In this document: piece after piece, positions 1-7,213 of the stretch
Layout of the letters: each line of letters opens with the position of its first letter
How positions within the stretch are numbered: the stretch's first letter is position 1
NCBI GenBank assembly: GCA_964530195.1
Contig: CAZGXQ010000005.1
Coordinates: 1-8,213 of the forward strand
Direction: 5' to 3'
DNA length: 8,213 nucleotides
Source: CAZGXQ01 sp964530195
Lineage (GTDB): Bacteria > Patescibacteriota > Minisyncoccia > Minisyncoccales > GBS-2
Made by a program: the position numbers and the translations under genes
The notes under the pieces: generated by a model
What the model was told of the DNA's origin: nothing
Databases searched by the model: none
The model's input: only the letters and a program-made list of their open reading frames with translations

Positions 1-2522
1 CAACGAGGGTAGGGTTTCAAACACCTTTTAGTAATATAACTTTAGACTTGAAACCCTCTCCGGTTTTTAAAAACCTGCCGGTAATCATTGGTGGGAAACC
101 CCAAGATAAAACCTACGGTGAATTTGAAGAAGAAATGAAGATTTTTAACAAAGCACTCTATGAAGTTTATATGGAGGGGGATGCAAAAGGAAGGCCATTT
201 CACTTTCCAATTCCAACGATTAACATCACTAAGGATTTTCCCTGGGAAGAGCCAGCTTTCGATGGAATTTTTGAAGCTTCGGCAAAGTACGGAACTAATT
301 ACTTTGCAAATTATATAAACTCTGAAATGAAACCTGAAGATGTCAGGTCAATGTGTTGTAGATTACGTCTCGATCTTACAGAACTTTACAATCGAGGTGG
401 TGGAGGGCTTTTTGGAGCAGGGTCAAAAACTGGCTGTTATGATGAAAAAACTGAAATTTTGACTGAAGAAGGTTGGAAGTTGTTTAAAGATTTAACCTTA
501 AATGATAGAGTGTTTACTCTAACAAAAGATAATAGAATTGAACTTCATCATCCAATAAAGCTTTTTGAATACGAGTATGAAGGAGAAATGATTTCTTTCA
601 AATCAAGAGTTTTCGATTTATTGGTCACACCTAACCATCGAATGATTGTTGATCATAAATACAAAAATAAAAGAATGTTTGTAGAGGCCAAAGATTTTAA
701 ACCCTACCAACATTATATCCCCAAGGGAGGAATTTGGGAGGGAGAGGAAAAAGAATGGTTTATTCTGCCTCCAGTGGTTATTTTACGAGGTGCAGGTCCA
801 CAATCGAAATTTTCTGAAAAAGAAATCGAAACTATCAAACAATTAAAGAAGGAAGGAAAAACTATTTATCAAATAGCTCAAGATTTCAATTGCAATCCAG
901 TTACTATTTTTAACGTTTGTACTAAAGAAAATTATGGAAATCGGGAAAGAGTGAAAATAAGATATGAAACTCCGCCCCTGAAAATAAAAATGGACGATTG
1001 GTTAAAATTCTTTGGCTTTTGGTTGGCGGAAGGTTCTACTGATAATGAAAAAAATGCGCTTGAGCATGGCTACAGAGTAGTGATTTCTCAAAAAAATAAA
1101 GAAAAGAGGCAGGAAATAAAAGAAGTTTTAAATTGTTTACCGTTTAATTATTATGAAGAAAAAGATACTTTAGTAATTTGCAACAAACAACTTTGGAGTT
1201 ATTTGAGGCAATTTGGTAACAAATACACAAAATTTATTCCAAAAGAAATCAAAAATTTGAGTAAAAGACAATTGAAGATTTTATTCGATTGGATGGTAAA
1301 AGGCGACGGCCACATAAGAAAAACTAATGGCCAAATAAATTATTGGACCTCTTCCAAAAGATTAGCGGATGATCTACAAGAAATAATTCTAAAATTAGGC
1401 TGGAATGCTACCATAAGAGAAATAAAGAAAAAAGTCGCTCAAATTAAAGGAAGAAAGGTAAAAACAAAAATTGTTTACCAAATTGGCATTCATCAAAAAA
1501 CAAAGCATTTTACTTTTTGCCATAAAGAAAAAATTAAAGAACAAATTAGAACAATTTATTATAAGGGAAAAGTCTATTGTTGTGAAGTTCCAAACCACAC
1601 TGTTTTTGTAAGAAGAAATGGTAAAGCCACTTGGTGTGGAAATTCAATTGGCGTAGTAACCATTAATTTGCCAAGAATCGGATATTTATCAAAAACAAAG
1701 AAAGAATTTTTTGAAAGGTTGGCAAAAGTGATGGATTTGGCAAAGGAAAGTTTGGAAATTAAAAGAAAAGTTTTGGAAAATTACATTGAAAAAGGACTTT
1801 ATCCTTATTCAAGATATTATTTGCAAGACATAAAGAAAATTAGAGGAAAGTATTGGGCAAATCACTTTTCAACTATTGGTCTTGTTGGAATGAATGAATG
1901 CCTACTCAACTTTATGGGAGAAAATATCGCCTCAAAGAGAGGAAGAAAATTTGCTTTGGAGGTTTTAGATTTTATGAGAGAAAGGTTAGTGAAATATCAA
2001 AAGGAAAGTGGAAATATTTATAACCTTGAAGCTACTCCGGCAGAATCAACAGCGTACAGATTGGCATTAAAAGATAAAGAAAGGTATCCAGACATTATTA
2101 CTGCTGGAACAAAAAAAGTGCCATATTACACGAATTCAACTCAACTTCCAGTCAATTACACTGACGATGTTTTTGAAGCTTTAAAACTTCAAGATGATCT
2201 GCAGTGCAAATACAGCGGAGGAACGGTTTTGCATATCCTTTTGGGTGAAAGAATGCAAAGCGGAGAAGGGGTAAAAAGACTTGTTAGAAAAGTTTTTGAG
2301 AATTTCAAGCTTCCTTACATTACCATCACTCCAACTTTCTCAATTTGTCCTGTTCACGGTTACATTTCAGGGGAACACTTTTTCTGCCCAAAATGTACAA
2401 TAAAACAACCTTGCGAAGTTTACTCAAGAATTGTTGGATATTACAGACCAGTGCAACAATGGAATTTAGGGAAACAACAAGAATTTAAGCAAAGAAAAGA
2501 ATTCAAAATTAAAGAAGGATGA
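1..2522 (+). CDS. nrdD: Anaerobic (class III) ribonucleoside-triphosphate reductase, 5'-truncated, intein-containing
   Basis: NrdD reduces ribonucleoside triphosphates to deoxyribonucleotides in the cytoplasm under anoxia, using a glycyl radical installed by the activase NrdG. The reading frame is open to the left edge: codons from base 3 read TRVGFQTPFSNITLD, a classic NrdD segment, so the TTG at 48 is an internal Leu and the true start lies upstream. Numbering from that TTG as residue 1, the visible marks are FPIPTINIT near 53-61, the tandem cysteines C103-C104 (MCCRL, expected to include the thiyl-radical residue), NLEATPAEST, YYTNSTQLPVNYTDD, a zinc-binding set C767/H770 and C780/C783, and the C-terminal RIVGYYRPVQQWN with radical glycine G797. 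Residues 130-532 are an intein; splicing would give KTG-SIGVV. About 421 extein residues remain here, so some 200 or more N-terminal residues are missing. Stop is TGA at 2520. No nrdG is visible in the window; the next gene, 75 bp away, is unrelated. Confidence 0.96.
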   Translation, partial: TRVGFQTPFSNITLDLKPSPVFKNLPVIIGGKPQDKTYGEFEEEMKIFNKALYEVYMEGDAKGRPFHFPIPTINITKDFPWEEPAFDGIFEASAKYGTNYFANYINSEMKPEDVRSMCCRLRLDLTELYNRGGGGLFGAGSKTGCYDEKTEILTEEGWKLFKDLTLNDRVFTLTKDNRIELHHPIKLFEYEYEGEMISFKSRVFDLLVTPNHRMIVDHKYKNKRMFVEAKDFKPYQHYIPKGGIWEGEEKEWFILPPVVILRGAGPQSKFSEKEIETIKQLKKEGKTIYQIAQDFNCNPVTIFNVCTKENYGNRERVKIRYETPPLKIKMDDWLKFFGFWLAEGSTDNEKNALEHGYRVVISQKNKEKRQEIKEVLNCLPFNYYEEKDTLVICNKQLWSYLRQFGNKYTKFIPKEIKNLSKRQLKILFDWMVKGDGHIRKTNGQINYWTSSKRLADDLQEIILKLGWNATIREIKKKVAQIKGRKVKTKIVYQIGIHQKTKHFTFCHKEKIKEQIRTIYYKGKVYCCEVPNHTVFVRRNGKATWCGNSIGVVTINLPRIGYLSKTKKEFFERLAKVMDLAKESLEIKRKVLENYIEKGLYPYSRYYLQDIKKIRGKYWANHFSTIGLVGMNECLLNFMGENIASKRGRKFALEVLDFMRERLVKYQKESGNIYNLEATPAESTAYRLALKDKERYPDIITAGTKKVPYYTNSTQLPVNYTDDVFEALKLQDDLQCKYSGGTVLHILLGERMQSGEGVKRLVRKVFENFKLPYITITPTFSICPVHGYISGEHFFCPKCTIKQPCEVYSRIVGYYRPVQQWNLGKQQEFKQRKEFKIKEG
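435..1643 (+). mobile_element. LAGLIDADG homing-endonuclease intein within nrdD (403 aa)
   Basis: This in-frame insertion splits the conserved NrdD segment KTG|SIGVV. It begins with Cys1 (CYDEKTEILTEEGW, block A) and ends WCGN, followed by Ser as the +1 extein nucleophile. Block B is VTPNH (T65 and H68 of the intein; T194 and H197 counted from the codon at 48). Block F is EVPNHTVFV (intein H388). Two LAGLIDADG motifs are present: FFGFWLAEG (bases about 1002-1040) and LFDWMVKGDG (bases about 1272-1316). Their acidic metal-binding residues (E and D) are both retained, so homing activity looks intact. The penultimate residue is Gly rather than the usual His, a variant seen in some inteins. Block B is separated from the first LAGLIDADG motif by a long segment containing a helix-turn-helix-like stretch. 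Intein boundaries follow from the Cys1 and Asn-Ser chemistry and from restoration of the NrdD motif. Splicing itself is inferred. Confidence 0.95.
813..920 (+). other. Helix-turn-helix-like segment inside the intein
   Basis: Residues 256-291 (counted from the codon at 48) read as a small tri-helical DNA-binding fold of the resolvase/Hin type. A first helix SEKEIETIKQLKKEG is followed by TIYQIAQDF, a turn at NCN, and the putative recognition helix PVTIFNVC. The pattern 'I-x-x-I-A-x-x-F-x-x-x-x-x-T-I' is the usual hydrophobic spacing of such motifs. It lies after splicing block B and before the first LAGLIDADG motif, so it belongs to neither the splicing core nor the nuclease core. Its likely role is extra contact with the homing site DNA. 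The assignment is from pattern only. Confidence 0.6.
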
Positions 2523-2597
2523 TTTAATTTTTGCTGATATTAAAACTTAAAAAATCTACATTTTTGAAACTTTCACCAAAAAGAGAGAATTTACTTA

Positions 2598-4100
2598 ATG
2601 ACCCCATCGAAAATTTTGTTGTATTTTTGTCTTTCTTTTATTTTTGGAATTTTTTTAAGTTCTTTTTTTCCTAATTCTCAACTTTTTCTTTTTATTTTAA
2701 TTTTAGCCCTAATCTTTCTTTTACTTTCTCCAATTTTTCACTCTTTCTTAATTTTTAGTTTTTGTTTTTTATTTTCTCTTTTTGGGATTTGGCGCCATCA
2801 ATCAGTTTTGCAAAAGATTAAGGAAGACCCGCTAACAAAATTAAATGATTCAAAAAAAGAAATTGTTCTTGTTGGTTTTGTTTCTGAGGAGCCAGAATTC
2901 ACTCAAAGAACTCAAAGATTAACAATAAAAGTTGAAAAAATTTTTCTAAAAGGCGAAAAACCTCTTTCTTCCCAGGGCAAAGTTCTTTTGGTAACAAAAA
3001 GATATCCAGAATATTCTTTTGGAGACAAAATTAAAGTTTTTGGACAACCTCAAAATCCAAGGGAAGATCTTGAAGGTTTTGACTATAGAGAATATCTTCA
3101 AAAAGATGGAATTTATTCTTTAATAAATTTTCCAAAAATTGAATTAATAAAAGAAAAAAATTATCAATCTTTTACCTGGCTAATTTATGGCAAAATTTTA
3201 CAATTTAAAGGAAAACTGAGAGAAAGTTTAAATCAAATTTTCCCTCTTCCTCATAGCTCAATTTTAAATGCGATGCTTCTTGGAGACAAAAGGCAAATTC
3301 CAAATGAATGGAAAGAAAAATTAAACATTGCAGGTCTTCGTCACATTGTTGTTGTATCTGGTCTTCATATAACAATTTTGACAGCAATTTTATTGAATGT
3401 ATTTTTAGCTTTTGGTTTTTGGCGTCAGCAAGCGATTATCGCTTCTTTAATTTTTATCATATTGCTTGTTGCTTTAACTGGGTTTCAGCCCTCGACTATT
3501 CGTGCAGCAATTATGGGAGGAGTTTTTCTCTTAGCTCAATATTTTGGAAGAATGAATACATCATCAAGATCAATTGTTTTTGCAGCTTCAATAATGTTAT
3601 TTCAAAATCCCTTAATTTTAAAATCGGATTTAGGATTTCAACTTTCTTTTTTAGCTACATTAGGAATTGTTTTTCTTTGTCCAATTTTAGAAGAGTTTTT
3701 AAAGAAGATTCCAACCCTTTTTCAGTCAAGGAACATTTTGGCAATGACCATTTCAGCTCAAATTTTTACTTTACCACTTTTAGTTTATAATTTTGGTTAC
3801 TTTTCTTTAGTTTCGCCACTAACTAATGTTTTAGTTTTACCCTTTTTACCCTGGATTTTGGGTCTGGGTTTTCTCTCTGGCATTTTTGGAATTTTTTCTC
3901 AATTTTTAGCCCAAATTTTTTCTCTTTTTTGTTGGGTTTTTCTAACTTATGTTTTAAAGATTGTTGAATTTTTCTCTCAATCTTGGGCATTTAAAACATT
4001 TAAAATTTCTTGGATTTGGTTAATAATTTCTTACTTTCTTTTAGGTTTAATTACTTGGCGCCTTAACGAAAAAAAGAGGCTAAAATTTTTGCAATATTAA
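2598..4100 (+). CDS. comEC: ComEC/Rec2-family membrane protein lacking the metallo-beta-lactamase domain
   Basis: ComEC forms the inner-membrane channel through which single-stranded DNA enters during natural transformation. The 500-residue product starts with two or three hydrophobic helices (about 5-65), then a soluble N-terminal domain of DUF4131 type (about 70-180, with GDKIKVFG). The polytopic Competence domain runs from about residue 220 to 490. Its signatures are NAMLLGDK (224-231), the hallmark GLRHIVVVSGLHIT (246-259), GFQPSTIRAA (295-304) and DLGFQLSFLATLGI. Full-length ComEC is typically about 700-800 residues with a C-terminal metallo-beta-lactamase-like nuclease domain. Here the protein ends with a basic tail just after the last helix, and the next gene is not that domain. 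The ATG at 2598 is chosen because it precedes the first helix directly; upstream AGAGAGAA is at best a weak ribosome site. Such truncated forms may act in DNA uptake with a nuclease encoded elsewhere. Confidence 0.92.
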   Translation: MTPSKILLYFCLSFIFGIFLSSFFPNSQLFLFILILALIFLLLSPIFHSFLIFSFCFLFSLFGIWRHQSVLQKIKEDPLTKLNDSKKEIVLVGFVSEEPEFTQRTQRLTIKVEKIFLKGEKPLSSQGKVLLVTKRYPEYSFGDKIKVFGQPQNPREDLEGFDYREYLQKDGIYSLINFPKIELIKEKNYQSFTWLIYGKILQFKGKLRESLNQIFPLPHSSILNAMLLGDKRQIPNEWKEKLNIAGLRHIVVVSGLHITILTAILLNVFLAFGFWRQQAIIASLIFIILLVALTGFQPSTIRAAIMGGVFLLAQYFGRMNTSSRSIVFAASIMLFQNPLILKSDLGFQLSFLATLGIVFLCPILEEFLKKIPTLFQSRNILAMTISAQIFTLPLLVYNFGYFSLVSPLTNVLVLPFLPWILGLGFLSGIFGIFSQFLAQIFSLFCWVFLTYVLKIVEFFSQSWAFKTFKISWIWLIISYFLLGLITWRLNEKKRLKFLQY

Positions 4101-4103
4101 AAA

Positions 4104-4112
4104 TGATATAAT
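4104..4112 (+). promoter_or_regulatory. Extended -10 promoter TGATATAAT, predicted leaderless start
   Basis: TGATATAAT is a perfect extended -10 (TGn plus TATAAT at 4107-4112) placed between the comEC stop (4098-4100) and the glycosyltransferase ATG at 4119. No good -35 lies 16-18 bp upstream, as is common for extended -10 promoters. A start site 6-8 bases after the hexamer falls at 4118-4120, on the ATG itself, so the transcript would have essentially no 5' leader. No Shine-Dalgarno sequence is present, which agrees. The same nonamer recurs at 7166. Confidence 0.68.
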
Positions 4113-4118
4113 TGAATA

Positions 4119-5408
4119 ATGTCAGAAAAAGCTTGGATCATTTCTGTGAGTATGGGTTATGGTCATCAAAGAACTGCCCATTCCTTAAGATTTCTTGGCG
4201 AAATTATTAATGCAAATGATTATTTTGGAATTCCAGAAAGGGACAAAATTATTTGGGAGAAAACAAGAAATTTTTATGAATTAGTTTCCAATTTTTATCG
4301 CTTTCCCGTTTTTGGCAAATTAGTATTTAAGATTTTTGATCGATTTCAAAGAATTTTAAAATTTTATCCAAAAAGAGATTTGTCCAAACCAAATTTTACT
4401 TTAAAAAGCATTTATTCTCTTTTCAAAAAGGGATGGTGCAAGCATTTAATTGAAAGTTTAAAAGTAAAAAATCCAAACTTACCAATTATTTCAACCTTTT
4501 TTACTCCAGCTTTTGCCGCTGAGTTTTTTAAATATCCAGGAGAAATTTTTTGTGTTGTTTGCGATGCTGATATTTCTAGAACCTGGGCACCCCTAAATCC
4601 AAAAGAAAGCAAAATTAAGTATTTTGCCCCAACCAAAAGGGTAGTTGAAAGATTAAAACTTTATGGAGTAAAAGAAGAGAATATTTTTTTCACTGGTTAT
4701 CCCTTACCATTAGAAAACTTAGGTAAAAATTTGGAAATTTTAAAAGAAGATGTAAAAAATCGACTTTTAAATTTGGATCCAAAAAGAAAGTACTTTGAAA
4801 AATACAAAAGCTTAATTAATGAAAATTTGGGAAAATTGCCAGAAAAATCCGATCATTTATTAACTATAATGTTTTCAGTAGGAGGAGCTGGAGCTCAAAA
4901 AGAAATTGCCCAAAAAATTCTTAAAAGATTGAAAGCAAAAATAAAAAAAGGAGAAATTAAATTGATTTTGTCAGCAGGAATAAAAAAAGAAGTTAAAAAT
5001 TATTTTGAAAGAATTGTTGATAAATTGGGGCTGAAAGAAAATTTAAAAAGAGAAATTGAAATAATTTTTGAAAATAAAATTGAAGATTATTTTGAAAAAT
5101 TCAATTTAGCTTTAAGGAAAACAGATATTTTGTGGACAAAACCTTCCGAACTTTCCTTTTATTCAGCTTTGGGCATTCCAATTTTAATTTCTCCTCCTAT
5201 TGGTTCTCAAGAAGAATTTAATATGAGGTATCTTTTAAAATCTGGTTTTGGAATTTTCCAGGAAAATCCAGATTATATAGAAGAGTGGCTTTTTGATTGG
5301 TTAAATCAAGGATATTTAGCTGAAGCAGCCATGCAGGGATTTATTGAAGGAGAAAAATTGGGAATTTTTAAAATTGAAAAAATAATTTCAGAATGCACTA
5401 TTAGTTAG
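4119..5408 (+). CDS. GT-B glycosyltransferase, MurG/diacylglycerol glycosyltransferase-like (GT28-type)
   Basis: The 429-residue product resembles the GT-B retaining/inverting families grouped with MurG and monogalactosyl-/processive diacylglycerol glucosyltransferases. These move a sugar from a nucleotide sugar to a membrane lipid acceptor at the cytoplasmic face. The N-terminal domain opens with the glycine-rich loop SVSMGYGHQRTAHSL (G13, G15, H16), typical of the MGDG-synthase type. The linker has FTGYPLP. The C-terminal nucleotide-sugar domain begins with FSVGGAGAQKE (G255-Q260) and contains TKPSELSFYSALGIPIL (from T340) followed by GSQEEFN (362-368), matching the MurG-like donor-site pattern. 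A Lys-rich, amphipathic region in the N-terminal half (about 50-110) could touch the membrane. There is no signal peptide or transmembrane helix. The gene follows its own promoter and is 17 bp upstream of the hydrolase-like gene, suggesting one operon for a glycolipid or envelope glycan. The exact donor and acceptor cannot be read from the sequence. Confidence 0.78.
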   Translation: MSEKAWIISVSMGYGHQRTAHSLRFLGEIINANDYFGIPERDKIIWEKTRNFYELVSNFYRFPVFGKLVFKIFDRFQRILKFYPKRDLSKPNFTLKSIYSLFKKGWCKHLIESLKVKNPNLPIISTFFTPAFAAEFFKYPGEIFCVVCDADISRTWAPLNPKESKIKYFAPTKRVVERLKLYGVKEENIFFTGYPLPLENLGKNLEILKEDVKNRLLNLDPKRKYFEKYKSLINENLGKLPEKSDHLLTIMFSVGGAGAQKEIAQKILKRLKAKIKKGEIKLILSAGIKKEVKNYFERIVDKLGLKENLKREIEIIFENKIEDYFEKFNLALRKTDILWTKPSELSFYSALGIPILISPPIGSQEEFNMRYLLKSGFGIFQENPDYIEEWLFDWLNQGYLAEAAMQGFIEGEKLGIFKIEKIISECTIS

Positions 5409-5425
5409 TTTTGGTTTGGCAATTT

Positions 5426-6433
5426 ATGTCTCCAAAAGCAAAAAAAATATTTAAAATTTTATTCTTAACTTTTTTTGCAATTTTTCTTCTTTTGTTTTTC
5501 TTTCTTTTTGTTGGAGAAAAGAAACCAGCAGAAAAAATTGAGTGGGGGGTTGTTTTTTCCCAAAAACATGCTCAACTTTTAGGATTGGATTGGAGAGAAA
5601 ATTATTTGGCAATTTTGGATGACTTGAAAGCAAGAAATTTAAAAATTATTACCCATTGGGACCTGTTAGAACCACAAAAAAACGAATTTTTCTTTGAGGA
5701 TTTGGATTGGAAGATAAAAGAGGCAGAAAAAAGAGATGCAAAAATAATTTTGGTTATTGGAATAAAAACTGGAAGATGGCCAGAATGCCATATACCAAAG
5801 TGGATAACTCAAAACTCAAAAGCCAAATCTCAAAACTACGAGGAGGAACTTTTAAAATTCCTTAAAGTAGTTGTTGAGCGGTACAAAAACTCAAAAGCAA
5901 TTTTGGCTTGGCAAGTAGAAAACGAACCCTTTTTTCCTTTTGGCGAATGTCCAAAAATCAAAAAGGGATTTGTAAAAAAAGAAATTTTGTTAATAAAATC
6001 TTTAGATAAAAGACCTATAATTTTTGGAGATAGTGGAGAGTTTTCTTTTTGGTTTGAGGCAGCAAGATTAGGAGATATTGTAAGTAGCACTTTGCATCGT
6101 AGGGTCTATTTTCGAGAATTTAAAAAATATATTACTTATCCTTTTTCACCAGCTTATTATTGGAGAAAAGCAAAACTTATTGAAGGCATTTTCAAAAAGA
6201 AAGTAATAATTGGAGAACTTCAAGCAGAACCCTGGTGCAAAAACTTACTTTACAATTGCGATTTAAAAGAACAAAAAATTACAATGGATATTGAAAAATT
6301 TAAAGAGAATATAAATTTTGCTAAAAAAACTGGAATTGATACAATTTATCTTTGGGGAGTTGAGTGGTGGTACTGGTTAAAAGAAAAGGGAGATGAAACT
6401 ATTTTAATTGAAGCTAAAAAATTATTTCAATAA
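5426..6433 (+). CDS. Membrane-anchored clan GH-A-like glycoside hydrolase (TIM barrel)
   Basis: The 335-residue product has a basic N-terminus (MSPKAKKIFK) and one long hydrophobic helix (about 9-29) with no obvious cleavage site. It is therefore probably anchored with its catalytic domain outside. The rest looks like a (beta/alpha)8 barrel of clan GH-A (cellulase/beta-galactosidase-like). Early barrel strands carry IITHWDLLEPQ. The strand-4 motif WQVENEP places the likely acid/base at E167, and the strand-7 motif IIGELQAEPW places the likely nucleophile at E264. The spacing of about 97 residues fits the clan. A late strand has IYLWGVEWWYW, typical of the substrate-stacking Trp after strand 8. 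The ATG at 5426 is preferred over an in-frame TTG at 5411; neither has a ribosome site, and the ATG places the basic segment at the N-terminus. It sits between a glycosyltransferase and a 7-helix protein. Family and substrate are not identifiable by eye. Confidence 0.75.
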   Translation: MSPKAKKIFKILFLTFFAIFLLLFFFLFVGEKKPAEKIEWGVVFSQKHAQLLGLDWRENYLAILDDLKARNLKIITHWDLLEPQKNEFFFEDLDWKIKEAEKRDAKIILVIGIKTGRWPECHIPKWITQNSKAKSQNYEEELLKFLKVVVERYKNSKAILAWQVENEPFFPFGECPKIKKGFVKKEILLIKSLDKRPIIFGDSGEFSFWFEAARLGDIVSSTLHRRVYFREFKKYITYPFSPAYYWRKAKLIEGIFKKKVIIGELQAEPWCKNLLYNCDLKEQKITMDIEKFKENINFAKKTGIDTIYLWGVEWWYWLKEKGDETILIEAKKLFQ

Positions 6434-6439
6434 AATACA

Positions 6440-7168
6440 ATGGAAGCCACTTTTTTTGATAAATTAATTGGAGTCTCGTTTTCTTTTCTTGAAACTTTAA
6501 TTTTTGGCTTTACAGCCTACTTTGTAATTTCAAAAAAGAAAAAAATTGAGTTACCAGTTATTTTTTTATTTAGCTTTTGGGTTTTTACTGCAATCAGTTT
6601 TTTTGCCATCTTTGTTATGCTTTTAAGTTATCATTTTTTGGACATGCCACTAGAAAAAGCCTATTTTTTTATTGTAATAGCTTGGACATCAATTGGCGCC
6701 TCGCTCTTTTCTATTTTCCTTTTTCTTTTATCCAAAATCTCTACCACAATTTGGGCAAAAATACCCTCAGCTTTTCTTTTTGCTTTTTTGATTATTTTTC
6801 TTTTGTTTTTTTATTTTAAAGATGCGAAGATTGGAGTGAAAATGAACGACCCCTGGGTTTATTCTCCATTTGAAAAAATTGGGATTTACTCTTTAATAGG
6901 CGTTATTTTGATTTGCCTTCTTACATTTTTATTAATAATTAAAGAAGAGTTTAAAAAGAAAAAAATTACTTGGCACAACCTTTCCCTGCTTTATAATTAC
7001 TTTGCCCTTTTTATTTACGGAATCATCTCTTTTATTAGAAGTTTCTACTTTTTCCCAAGACCTATCATAATAGAAATATTTTACTTTTTGATTCCTTATT
7101 TAGCTTATTTAGCTCGCAAAGAAGAGTTAAAAGAGAGGGATGAATTTTTATTAAAAAATAAGAATTGA
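6440..7168 (+). CDS. Seven-helix membrane protein, paralogue A
   Basis: This 242-residue, Phe-rich protein is almost entirely membrane-embedded. Seven hydrophobic segments can be placed near residues 12-31, 40-63, 74-97, 108-126, 149-168, 183-202 and 208-227. Positive charges lie at 32-35 (KKKK), in KEEFKKKK after helix 5, and at the C-terminus (RKEELKERDE), which predicts N-out/C-in topology. This is the layout of the 7TM sensory module found at the N-terminus of some histidine kinases, but no kinase domain is attached. The longest outside loop (about 127-148) contains NDPWVYSPFEK. A paralogue follows at 7214, and the shared motifs are FTAYF.ISK, YHF...PLE, LSKIS, SPFEK, KKITW and FPRP. The gene starts 6 bp after the hydrolase stop with no ribosome site, and TGA at 7166 overlaps the next promoter. 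I do not recognise a named family; a sensory role is inference. Confidence 0.8.
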   Translation: MEATFFDKLIGVSFSFLETLIFGFTAYFVISKKKKIELPVIFLFSFWVFTAISFFAIFVMLLSYHFLDMPLEKAYFFIVIAWTSIGASLFSIFLFLLSKISTTIWAKIPSAFLFAFLIIFLLFFYFKDAKIGVKMNDPWVYSPFEKIGIYSLIGVILICLLTFLLIIKEEFKKKKITWHNLSLLYNYFALFIYGIISFIRSFYFFPRPIIIEIFYFLIPYLAYLARKEELKERDEFLLKNKN

Positions 7169-7174
7169 TATAAT
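7166..7174 (+). promoter_or_regulatory. Extended -10 promoter TGATATAAT before the second seven-helix gene
   Basis: This is an exact copy of the nonamer at 4104, with TATAAT at 7169-7174. The TGA of the motif is also the stop codon of the upstream gene, as compact genomes allow. The region 17 bp upstream (TTTTTA) is a poor -35. A start site 6-8 bases downstream falls at about 7180-7182, giving a leader of about 33 bases before the ATG at 7214. Confidence 0.65.
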
Positions 7175-7185
7175 CTATTTGTAGG

Positions 7186-7206
7186 AATTAACAGCAAGAG
7201 TTAATT
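7186..7206 (+). promoter_or_regulatory. Leader stem-loop / palindrome AATTAAC-N7-GTTAATT
   Basis: A perfect 7-bp inverted repeat, AATTAAC (7186-7192) and GTTAATT (7200-7206), encloses the 7-base loop AGCAAGA. A G-U pair (7185/7207) could extend it in RNA. It lies between the predicted start site and the ATG at 7214. A GTAGG sequence at 7181-7185 sits immediately upstream, and folding the stem would leave only 7 bases between it and the ATG. It could be an RNA element that positions the ribosome site, or an operator palindrome. It is not a terminator, since no T-run follows. Confidence 0.45.
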
Positions 7207-7213
7207 TAAAGAG

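Noticed and set aside
48..50. TTG at 48 as the translation start of the NrdD frame
   Set aside because: The frame is open to the left edge and codons 3-47 encode a conserved NrdD segment (GFQTPFSNITLD), so this TTG is an internal leucine.
1395..1598. Antisense open frame under the intein
   Set aside because: It is a by-product of Lys/Glu-rich A-heavy coding on the other strand, with no domain, no start context and full overlap with the intein.
2520..2562. TGA read as glycine (code 25), or a terminator/promoter after nrdD
   Set aside because: NrdD ends naturally just after the glycyl-radical motif, and no gene has an internal TGA at a conserved Gly. The inverted repeat TTTAAT/ATTAAA is only A/T pairs without a T-tract, and the -35/-10 candidates there match too poorly.
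3308..3790. Plus-strand open frame of 160 codons inside the ComEC gene
   Set aside because: The product is low-complexity (Phe, Ser, Cys) and it lies wholly inside a well-supported coding region in another frame.
5836..6090. Antisense open frame of 84 codons under the hydrolase
   Set aside because: It overlaps the catalytic motif region of the hydrolase and shows no recognisable protein features.
6577..6819. Plus-strand open frame inside the first seven-helix gene
   Set aside because: Out-of-frame reading of T-rich membrane-protein DNA; the paralogue at 7214 supports the main frame.
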